Origin: DAOMOD01 sp964526035 | GTDB taxonomy: Bacteria; Pseudomonadota; Gammaproteobacteria; Xanthomonadales; BPKI01 | Reading direction: 5' to 3' | NCBI GenBank assembly: GCA_964526035.1 | Contig: CAZGKE010000208.1 | Location: 1 to 5,216, forward strand | Length of the DNA: 5,216 nucleotides | Shown here: in pieces, positions 1 to 5,216 of the stretch | Numbering within the stretch: position 1 is the first letter of the stretch | How the letters are laid out: each line of letters opens with the position of its first letter | Position numbers and translations under genes: made by a program | The notes under the pieces: model-generated | The model's input: only the letters and a program-made list of their open reading frames with translations | What the model was told of the DNA's origin: nothing | The model's database searches: none

Positions 1-93
1 GCCGTGCTGCCCGGCTGCCGCAATCCGGGCGCGGTGGGTTTCCTGTCCGACGAGATCCGCAAGACCCTGGTGCTGCCGCCGGATGTCGCCTGA
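1..93 (+). CDS. C-terminal end of an unidentified protein (partial)
   Basis: Frame 1 is open from the left edge to a TGA at 91-93 and gives the last 30 residues of a protein, ending KTLVLPPDVA. The fragment is too short for me to recognise a family. It contains GCRNPGAVGFLSDEIRK, which is neither a membrane helix nor a TPR unit. Its stop overlaps the ATG of the following glycosyltransferase in a TGATG arrangement, which usually means the two genes share a transcript and that translation of the second is coupled to the first. The product may therefore act in the same glycosylation or surface-modification pathway, but that is inference from position only. The absence of any competing plus-strand start and the tight junction support this as a real gene end. 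Confidence 0.6.
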   Translation, partial: AVLPGCRNPGAVGFLSDEIRKTLVLPPDVA

Positions 94-2468
94 TGCCGTC
101 CAGTGTCGAGGTCGCCCATACGCTGCTGCAACGCGATGACTTGAGTGGGGCGCTGGCGGCCTTCGAGGCCTTGCTGGTGCAGGCACCCGAAGACGTCGCC
201 GTACTCGCGGGCTATGCCTCGGCGCTGCGTCGCGCCGGACGCACGGACGAGGCCCTGGCGCATTGGCGCAAGGCGCTGGACTGCGCACCCGATGACCCGA
301 GCGTGTGCTTCAACCATGCCAATGCGCTGCGTGCGGCCGGCCAGCTGGACGCCGCCGAGCAGGGCTATCAGCGTGCCCTGAAAATCGCGCCGACCCTGCT
401 GCCGGCATGGATCAATCTCGGCATTCTCTATCAGGACCAGCGACGCTTCGAGGCCGCAGTACAGGCTTACGCCGCGGCCCTGGAGTTGAATCCCCGGCAG
501 TCGACCGCGGCGATGAACCGCGGCAACTGTCTGCGTCAACTGGGCCGGATCGAGGAGGCGATTGCGCAGCATCGGCGGGCGGTGGAACTGGCGCCGCGCT
601 CGGCGCAGGCCTGCTACAACCTGGGCAATTCGCTGCGCGATGGGCAACACGTCGACGACGCCATGCGCGCCTATCGCGCCGCACTGCAGGCGGGTCCAGC
701 GCCGCTGGAACTGTGGACGCGACTTGGCGTCAGCCTGCAGGACCTCGGCGACAGTGAAGCGGCGCTTGCGGCCTTCGATCGAGGTCGTCAGGAACATCCA
801 CAGGCGTCGCAGGCGCACTGCAACTTCGGCCACATGGCGATGCGCTTGCGCCGCCCGCGCGACGGCATCGAAGCGCTGCGGCTGGCGGTGCGGCTGGAGC
901 CAGGCGAGCCGGTAGCCACCTCGCACCTGGTCGACGCACTGATCAGGAGCGGCTTTCTGAGTGAGGCCGTCGGGCTGGCCGAAGCCGCGTTGCGCCAGGC
1001 GCAGTCAACAACCGATACGGGGGACGGCAGCCGCGACGAACGCCTCGCGCGATTGCACAACGTACTGGGCAATGCCTGCTGCAGCGCTGGCGACATCGAC
1101 CAATCCATCACGCATCTGGGCGAGGCCAGGCGCCTGATGCCGGACGCCCGCACTGTCAGCAACCTGCTGTTCGCGTCGCTATACCGGGAAGATCTGGGTG
1201 CAATGGAGAAGGCACTGTTGCACCAGCAAGCTACGGTGGAGTTCGGCAATTTCCGCAGCGCCCACGCGCGCGCCGTCGGTGCATGTGTCGAAACTGAAAT
1301 CAGCCAAACGCATGCGCCGGCTCGTCCGGTCGAGTTGGTTTCGCCGGTGACCAAATCATCTGGAAGGCCGCGACTGCGAATCGGCTACTTGTCGCCGGAC
1401 CTTGCCGAGCACCCGGTCGGGTACTTCATGCACCCTCTGCTGCGCCATCACGACCGCGACAGCGTCGAGGTGTTCGTCTACAGCGATGTCGAAAGCCCCG
1501 ACGCGTTGACCACTCAAATCCAGGCTGACGTGGAGCACTGGATCAACGTCAACGGATACTGCGACGAGGCGCTGGCGAGCCGCGTCGGAAGCGACGCTGT
1601 CGATGTGCTGATCGAGCTGTCCGGGCATACCGCCGGCAACCGCCTGCCCTTGCTGGCGCGGCGGGTCGCGCCACTACAGGTGAGCTACCTGGGCTATCCG
1701 TTCAGCACCGGGTTGGCCGAAGTGGATGCACTGGTGGGCGATGCCGTCACCACCCCGGAATCCGACGCCGCGCTGTATCGCGAGCAGGTACTGCGGTTGC
1801 CACATTTCCCATTCTGCATGCAGCCGCATGCGACAGCTCCTCCGGTCGCGCCGTTGCCGGCCATGCGCAACGGCCATCTCACCTTTGGCTGCTTCAACAC
1901 CCTGGCCAAGCTCGGCCGCTCCACGCTGGCGCTATGGGCGCAGCTGCTGCACGCGGTGCCGGATTCTCGCTTGGTCCTGCGCGCGGTGGGACTCAACGAC
2001 GCGCCCACCTGCGATCGGCTGTTGCGGTTCATGGCGAGCGACGGAATCGATGGTGCGCGGCTTGATCTGCTGCCGCCGATCCGGCCGATCGCCGCCTACC
2101 TGGACGGCTACGCAAGGATCGACATCGCCCTCGATCCGCTTGTCTACAACGGCGGCACCACCAGCTTCGAGTCGCTGTGGCAGGGTGTGCCCGTTCTCAC
2201 CGTGCCGGGCGCGGGCTTTTGCGCACGCATGGGCGCCGGCATCAATGCGACGGCCGGCCTGGAAGCGTTCACCGCGCGCGACAGTGAACATTTCCTCAGC
2301 ATCGCGCGCGGCTGGAACACGCGGCGCGAAGCACTGGCCGAGCTGCGAGCAGGCTTGCGTCCGCGACTGGCCGCCACGCCCTTGTTCGATGGCGCGCGAT
2401 TCATGCCGGCGTTCGAGGAGGCCCTGCGCGCAGGGAGCAGGGCAAAAATGAGGGTGCCGCTCTTGTAG
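93..2468 (+). CDS. TPR-repeat GT41 (SPINDLY/OGT-like) glycosyltransferase
   Basis: This 791-residue protein resembles bacterial relatives of O-GlcNAc transferase and SPINDLY, which transfer a sugar from a nucleotide donor to Ser/Thr of proteins in the cytoplasm. The N-terminus is a TPR superhelix: units of 34 residues run in strict phase from residue 34 to about 305, preceded by a shorter unit (about 4-33) and followed by another at about 316-351. A linker leads to the catalytic region, residues about 425-780. There, RIGYLSPDLAEHPVGYFM contains His440, matching catalytic His498 of human OGT; ELSGHTAGNRLPLLARR lies at 508-524; FNTLAKLGRS carries Lys606, matching human Lys842; and NGGTTSFESLWQGVP at 686-700 matches the donor-binding loop. 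The long insert domain of animal OGTs is absent, as in bacteria. The ATG start is supported by TPR sequence beginning within a few residues and by overlap with the upstream stop; no strong Shine-Dalgarno is visible, consistent with coupling. The donor could be UDP-GlcNAc, GDP-fucose or another sugar; the target is unknown. The stop codon lies inside a REP element. Confidence 0.93.
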   Translation: MPSSVEVAHTLLQRDDLSGALAAFEALLVQAPEDVAVLAGYASALRRAGRTDEALAHWRKALDCAPDDPSVCFNHANALRAAGQLDAAEQGYQRALKIAPTLLPAWINLGILYQDQRRFEAAVQAYAAALELNPRQSTAAMNRGNCLRQLGRIEEAIAQHRRAVELAPRSAQACYNLGNSLRDGQHVDDAMRAYRAALQAGPAPLELWTRLGVSLQDLGDSEAALAAFDRGRQEHPQASQAHCNFGHMAMRLRRPRDGIEALRLAVRLEPGEPVATSHLVDALIRSGFLSEAVGLAEAALRQAQSTTDTGDGSRDERLARLHNVLGNACCSAGDIDQSITHLGEARRLMPDARTVSNLLFASLYREDLGAMEKALLHQQATVEFGNFRSAHARAVGACVETEISQTHAPARPVELVSPVTKSSGRPRLRIGYLSPDLAEHPVGYFMHPLLRHHDRDSVEVFVYSDVESPDALTTQIQADVEHWINVNGYCDEALASRVGSDAVDVLIELSGHTAGNRLPLLARRVAPLQVSYLGYPFSTGLAEVDALVGDAVTTPESDAALYREQVLRLPHFPFCMQPHATAPPVAPLPAMRNGHLTFGCFNTLAKLGRSTLALWAQLLHAVPDSRLVLRAVGLNDAPTCDRLLRFMASDGIDGARLDLLPPIRPIAAYLDGYARIDIALDPLVYNGGTTSFESLWQGVPVLTVPGAGFCARMGAGINATAGLEAFTARDSEHFLSIARGWNTRREALAELRAGLRPRLAATPLFDGARFMPAFEEALRAGSRAKMRVPLL

Positions 2469-2486
2469 GAGCCCACCTGTGGGCGA
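2465..2486 (+). repeat. GTAG-type REP palindrome, stem type A
   Basis: The sequence begins GTAGGAGC and ends GCGA. Between them is a perfect 5-bp stem, GCCCA (2471-2475) with TGGGC (2480-2484), around the loop CCTG. Including the preceding T (2464), the unit has the same 23-nt length and the same ends as the REPs at 2528-2551 and 2576-2599, but an entirely different stem. GTAG-initiated REPs of this form are known from Xanthomonadaceae and Pseudomonas and are mobilised in trans by RAYT (Y1/HUH) transposases; no RAYT gene is in this window. The TAG of the GTAG head (2466-2468) is the stop codon of the glycosyltransferase. Confidence 0.8.
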
Positions 2487-2527
2487 TGGGGGCACGGCAT
2501 TGGTGCGGTGGAACCGTCACCGGCTTC

Positions 2528-2551
2528 ATGTAGGAGCGGCGAAAGCCGCGA
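2528..2551 (+). repeat. GTAG-type REP palindrome, stem type B (forward copy)
   Basis: The unit reads ATGTAGGAGCGGC, then loop GAAA, then GCCGCGA. Its stem is GCGGC (2536-2540) with GCCGC (2545-2549), closed by GAAA, which is a GNRA tetraloop if transcribed on this strand. It matches the inverted copy at 2576-2599 at 23 of 24 positions. It probably formed by RAYT-mediated REP mobilisation and could act as an mRNA 3'-end stabiliser, a gyrase or IHF target, or a partial transcription barrier; which of these applies cannot be told from sequence. Confidence 0.88.
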
Positions 2552-2575
2552 CAAGCGGTCCATGCGAAACGTCTA

Positions 2576-2599
2576 TCGCGGCTCTCGCCGCTCCTACAT
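2576..2599 (-). repeat. GTAG-type REP palindrome, stem type B (inverted copy)
   Basis: Read on the minus strand this is the same element as 2528-2551 with a single change, the loop being GAGA instead of GAAA. Its own stem is GCGGC (2578-2582) with GCCGC (2587-2591). Together with the forward copy and the 24-nt spacer it forms a head-outward inverted REP pair, the basic unit of a BIME or REP doublet. Weaker similarity continues outside the 24-nt core on both flanks (CTT followed by C or G just before ATGTAGG). Confidence 0.88.
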
Positions 2600-2605
2600 C
2601 AAGCG

Positions 2606-2628
2606 GCGAACCTTGTTGGAAGGTTCGC
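2606..2628. repeat. 9-bp perfect inverted repeat next to the REP pair
   Basis: GCGAACCTT (2606-2614) pairs perfectly with AAGGTTCGC (2620-2628) around a 5-nt loop GTTGG. It starts 6 nt after the inverted REP copy. No T-run follows on the plus strand (the next bases are GGTAGATTGG) and none on the minus strand, so it is not a canonical intrinsic terminator. It may still block 3' exonucleases or be part of a larger repeated module with the REPs. Confidence 0.6.
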
Positions 2629-2983
2629 GGTAGATTGGGGGTCTTCCCGTACCCACCACCTGCGACGTACCGGTCAAGGTGTGGACCGACGACCTGAGTC
2701 GAAGGCGCTTCAACAGTTCACGAGCACCGCAAGCCTTCCCTTCGCGTTCCGCCATGTGGCGGCAATGCCGCAACAGAGAATGCTGCAGCAAGCCGCAAAA
2801 CACCTTCTGCGAACGGGCGACCCAGCCGGACTCCCGACGCCGCTTCAGACACGCCGGCCCGCGAACCCATGAACGCCGCAGGTCCTGCCCGCGGACCACC
2901 AGCAGTCAGCCGCCTGGGCAGCATGGACCGGTTCCGTTGGCCCAGCAGCTCTCCTGCAGGCCATGGCAAACGCAAAATGGAAG
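2629..2983. other. Intergenic stretch with no supported gene
   Basis: I find no convincing gene in these roughly 355 bases. Several frames are open on both strands. The largest are a minus-strand frame of about 100 codons (2594-2899) and a plus-strand frame joined to the downstream gene (2679 onward). Their translations are rich in Arg, Cys, Pro and Gln, lack recognisable motifs and overlap the REP cluster or each other. The most economical reading is spacer DNA, possibly holding an unrecognisable gene remnant. Confidence 0.5.
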
Positions 2984-2992
2984 TGCTACGCT
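2964..2992 (+). promoter_or_regulatory. Weak candidate sigma-70 promoter with extended -10
   Basis: TGGCAA (2964-2969) and TACGCT (2987-2992) are separated by 17 bp, and the -10 hexamer is preceded by TGC, giving an extended -10 form. Each hexamer matches the consensus at only about three positions. The stretch is visibly richer in A and T than its surroundings, and the expected transcript start near 2999 would leave a leader of about 19 nt before the ATG at 3018. The spacing suits the downstream gene, but the match is weak. Confidence 0.25.
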
Positions 2993-3005
2993 GAAAATTG
3001 CGTCT

Positions 3006-3010
3006 GAGGG
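3006..3010 (+). promoter_or_regulatory. Ribosome binding site deciding the start at 3018
   Basis: GAGGG lies 7 nt upstream of the ATG at 3018 and is the best Shine-Dalgarno match before any in-frame start of this reading frame. The in-frame ATGs at 3051 and 3201 have no comparable site at proper spacing. It therefore argues for initiation at 3018 rather than at the far upstream end of the open frame or at the later ATGs. Confidence 0.5.
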
Positions 3011-3017
3011 TGTGGCC

Positions 3018-4463
3018 ATGCGCTATCGTCCGGGGTCGTCCGTTCATCTGATGCGGATACGCATCGGCTCGGCGGGAATCGTTGCCCGCGCCACGCGGGA
3101 CATCCTGGGCAGATCCGCCCGAACTCGTTTTCCCCCAGCAGCCTCCCCCAGGGGCACCGCTCACACGCGGAGCGTCCGCGACGCGATACGCGTCGTCTTG
3201 ATGTTGGCTGCGCTCTTTCCAGTGCTGGGGGGCGCCAGTGACAGCACCGGTATTTCCGACGGTATCGTCACCCGCACCGACGTGGTGACGAACGTCAATC
3301 GCGAGGTGCTGGAAACGCGTCTGGGCATGACGACCGGACTGGGGTCGATCCTCGACAAACTGGTGGTGACCGTGGTGACCGCCGGCCCCAACCCGGGCAC
3401 CACTTCCCTCATCGGTGCGTCGATCAACGGCAGTACGCTGTTCAACGGGGGAGCGAATCCCGCATTCGCCAACGTCGTGGCCAGCGGCAGCATCTTTTCG
3501 CTGGGCGGGGGGTGTCGGCGCGGCTCGATGATCGACTTTCCCTTCATCAACGCCAACCGTCCGCGCATCGCGCGCTACAACCCGGACACCGGCCAGTACA
3601 GTGTCGTCACGCCCAGCATTGCCGGCACCGATCTCTACGATTCGATCGACTGCGTGGTCTCTACCCTGGGCACGATCTTCGCCACCACCAACCGCACCCT
3701 GGATCGTGTCGAGATCTATCGCGACAGCGGCGGTGGATTCGTGCCGGTGCAGCTGACCGGCATCAACAACATCGCCACTCCGTTCTCCGGCGGCGTGCGC
3801 CCGGCGATCGCGGTCGATTCGCAGGACGACCTGTACGTCCTGTTCCAGCGCGCCTTGGGCGCCAACGAATTCGTTTCCGTGGACCTCGCCACGGGAACCG
3901 TCGGCGCGCCATGCACTTTCTTCCCCGCAACCGCGCCCACCGGATTCACCCGCCCGCGTGAAACCATGCTCGACATCTACCCGCGTGGCCCAGGCGGCGC
4001 GCTGATCGCCGCCGGCGACTTCGACGACAACGGGTCCACGGACATCATCACGGTGCCCCTCGGCAGCTGTACGCCGACGGTGACATCAGCCGGCGCGGGC
4101 AGCAGCAACGGCGGCAATGGCTACAACTGGACGGGCTACGCCTCTGGCCCGGAACTCGCCGAAATAGCCAACAACATCCTGTGGGGAGGTTATTGGTACG
4201 TCCGATCCGGCAACGCCATAGCTGAAGCATCGCCGATCGTCTCGCCCTTCGTCGGCCGCGGCGGCCCGTTCCACGGGTGCGGAGTCGAAAACCGCGACTC
4301 CGGCCTTTCGCTGCTGGCCGTTGGCGCCGGCGCCAACACTCAGACGCTCCAGTTCAGCCTTCTGCTCCCAGGCTTGGCGCTCAACAACCCCAGCCTGGTT
4401 CTGCGCACCAGTTTCGAAGACCAGCTCATCCTGGAACCCAACGCGTTCGCGACCTGCCCCTGA
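3018..4463 (+). CDS. Predicted exported protein of unknown function, beta-propeller-like motifs
   Basis: From the ATG at 3018 this encodes 481 residues; I do not recognise a named family. A hydrophobic core VVLMLAALFPVLGG follows RDAIR and ends in GGAS, so signal peptidase cleavage near Ala73/Ser74 is likely. This makes an unusually long basic leader of about 73 residues. The mature part is rich in Gly, Ser, Thr, Asn and Val, with alternating patterns typical of beta structure. AVDSQDDLYVLF (about 265-276) resembles strands of NHL/SBBP-type propellers, and DFDDNGSTD (334-342) resembles a single FG-GAP/VCBS calcium-binding loop. Six cysteines (166, 212, 299, 351, 421, 480) could form disulfides, fitting a periplasmic or extracellular place. 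The frame stays open upstream to 2679, but that part is Cys/Arg/Gln-rich and lacks protein-like character, so I exclude it. An enzyme or an adhesin-like surface protein are both possible. The gene converges on the minus-strand gene 25 bp away. Confidence 0.72.
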   Translation: MRYRPGSSVHLMRIRIGSAGIVARATRDILGRSARTRFPPAASPRGTAHTRSVRDAIRVVLMLAALFPVLGGASDSTGISDGIVTRTDVVTNVNREVLETRLGMTTGLGSILDKLVVTVVTAGPNPGTTSLIGASINGSTLFNGGANPAFANVVASGSIFSLGGGCRRGSMIDFPFINANRPRIARYNPDTGQYSVVTPSIAGTDLYDSIDCVVSTLGTIFATTNRTLDRVEIYRDSGGGFVPVQLTGINNIATPFSGGVRPAIAVDSQDDLYVLFQRALGANEFVSVDLATGTVGAPCTFFPATAPTGFTRPRETMLDIYPRGPGGALIAAGDFDDNGSTDIITVPLGSCTPTVTSAGAGSSNGGNGYNWTGYASGPELAEIANNILWGGYWYVRSGNAIAEASPIVSPFVGRGGPFHGCGVENRDSGLSLLAVGAGANTQTLQFSLLLPGLALNNPSLVLRTSFEDQLILEPNAFATCP

Positions 4464-4488
4464 CGCAGTGCCAAAGGAACATGGGCCT

Positions 4489-5216
4489 TCAGGCCGGTGC
4501 AGGTGCAGCGTCTGGCGCACGCACTGATCCTTCTTGCGAGTCGCAATAGTCCTTGACCCCCACCTCGCATGCCCCGGGACGCTCGGTTGCCGGCTTGAGA
4601 TCGGCGCCGGGGCAGCCCAGGCGCAGGGTGAGGGCCTGCAGTGCGTCCAAGCTGGTGCGTCCCTCTTCGTCCGCGGCGATCACCAGATAGCCGCTGGCGA
4701 TCTCCGGACAGGAAAAAACGCTGACTGCCAGCACATGATCGCCGCTGTTGCGCGCGTGCGTGGTCCAGGCGGGAACGTTCAGATTCCTGTCGCGCGCCAG
4801 CGGCTCGCTGACCGGATATCCCGGCGTCGCGATGTCGAGCATTGCCTGTAGAAGCACGTCGCGATTTGCGTCAGAGATGATGGCGTCCGTGGTTGAAGCA
4901 GGCAGCGGCATGATCGACAGCCAGCGCCCGTCGGCATGCGCCATTCCAAGTCCGACACCCGGCACCCGCCCGAAATCGTCCGCCAGGTCGCTCCCCGGCC
5001 AGCGCGTCACCAGGCGACCCTCGCTGTCGGGCATGCACTCGAAACCTTCGAGCATGCCGCGGTGCACCGGGTCGACGTGAAAGCGGTGCCGGCTGAACGC
5101 CGACACGGTCACCAGCACGCCGGTGTCGAGGCACTGGATGAGACTTACGGCCATCCACACGGTGCGGTCGAGATCCATGGTCGCGTGCACGCGCCGCTGC
5201 CCCGGCAGTTCCTCGA
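4489..5216 (-). CDS. Hypothetical protein, C-terminal part (partial, runs off the right edge)
   Basis: The minus-strand frame is open from the right edge to a TGA at 4491-4489, giving 241 visible residues. I do not recognise the family. The visible part has no transmembrane helix or signal peptide. It contains beta-rich stretches such as VWMAVSLIQCLDTGVLVTVS, a motif GMAHADGRWLSIMPLP, six cysteines and a low-complexity tail ending APDAAPAPA. A GTG at 5190-5188 and an ATG at 5178-5176 could serve as starts, but neither has a clear Shine-Dalgarno. The in-frame sequence upstream of them (EELPGQRR) reads on naturally into VHATMDLDRT, so the real start is probably outside the window. The even cysteine count fits an exported protein whose signal peptide would lie beyond the edge; this is speculative. 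Opposite-strand frames here are shorter and look like shadows. Confidence 0.68.
   Translation of the reverse strand, partial: EELPGQRRVHATMDLDRTVWMAVSLIQCLDTGVLVTVSAFSRHRFHVDPVHRGMLEGFECMPDSEGRLVTRWPGSDLADDFGRVPGVGLGMAHADGRWLSIMPLPASTTDAIISDANRDVLLQAMLDIATPGYPVSEPLARDRNLNVPAWTTHARNSGDHVLAVSVFSCPEIASGYLVIAADEEGRTSLDALQALTLRLGCPGADLKPATERPGACEVGVKDYCDSQEGSVRAPDAAPAPA

Noticed and set aside
1932..2563. Long minus-strand open frames opposite the catalytic region of the glycosyltransferase
   Set aside because: The plus-strand frame carries unmistakable GT41 motifs through this whole region; the opposite frames are typical antisense shadows in high-G+C DNA.
2464..2628. CRISPR array or integrase attachment site
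   Set aside because: The repeats are inverted palindromes, not regularly spaced direct repeats with unique spacers, and no cas, integrase or tRNA sequence is nearby; REP elements explain them.
2606..2640. Intrinsic terminator for the glycosyltransferase gene
   Set aside because: The hairpin is good but no T-run follows on either strand, so it does not meet the usual form of a Rho-independent terminator.
2479..2697. Plus-strand open frame of 72 codons through the REP cluster
   Set aside because: About half of it is translated REP sequence and it has no ribosome binding site or motif.
2594..2899. Minus-strand open frame of 101 codons across the REP pair edge and the spacer
   Set aside because: It is composed of basic low-information sequence, starts with no visible ribosome binding site and ends within the REP region; no family is recognisable.
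2679..3017. N-terminal extension of the exported protein by 113 codons from the start at 2679
   Set aside because: The extension is Cys-, Arg- and Gln-rich without motifs, would put the signal core about 170 residues inside the protein, and the best ribosome binding site and possible promoter lie inside it, just before 3018.
2718..3164. Minus-strand open frame of 148 codons opposite the 5' end of the exported-protein gene
   Set aside because: The translation is Gly/Arg/Ala-rich with no motif and overlaps the more protein-like plus-strand gene; it looks like a shadow of high-G+C DNA.
4534..5080. Plus-strand open frames opposite the right-hand minus-strand gene
   Set aside because: They are shorter, overlap each other in different frames and lack starts with ribosome binding sites; the minus-strand frame is continuously open to the window edge and reads more like a protein.

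Overview
The window looks like a chromosomal segment of a high-G+C gammaproteobacterium, most likely Xanthomonadales/Lysobacterales (Xanthomonadaceae or Rhodanobacteraceae). The basis is the overall base composition, a bacterial SPINDLY/OGT-type TPR glycosyltransferase, and above all GTAG-type REP palindromes beginning TGTAGGAGC, a form common in Xanthomonadaceae and some Pseudomonas. This assignment is an inference; no rRNA or other marker gene is present.

Layout. Positions 1-93 hold the last 30 codons of an unidentified plus-strand gene. Its stop overlaps the ATG of a 791-residue protein (93-2468) with about ten TPR units followed by a GT41 (OGT/SPINDLY) catalytic region. The two are probably translationally coupled. 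The stop codon of the glycosyltransferase lies inside a REP palindrome. From there to 3017 there is about 550 bp without a convincing gene: one REP of one stem type (2465-2486), an inverted pair of REPs of a second stem type (2528-2599), a further 9-bp hairpin (2606-2628), and then about 380 bp in which only a weak promoter and a ribosome binding site for the next gene can be suggested.

Positions 3018-4463 encode a predicted exported protein of 481 residues with six cysteines in its mature part and beta-propeller-like local motifs. It ends tail to tail with a minus-strand gene of unknown function (4489-5216) that runs off the right edge, leaving 25 bp between the two stops.

How the genes fit together. 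Only the first two genes show physical linkage (overlapping stop/start). The glycosyltransferase probably modifies protein Ser/Thr in the cytoplasm, but its substrate and sugar donor cannot be read from the sequence. The exported protein and the convergent gene have no visible functional link to it. I see no CRISPR array, transposase gene, RNA gene, phage module, or new defence-like system here. The most noteworthy signal is the REP cluster and its relation to the end of the glycosyltransferase gene.
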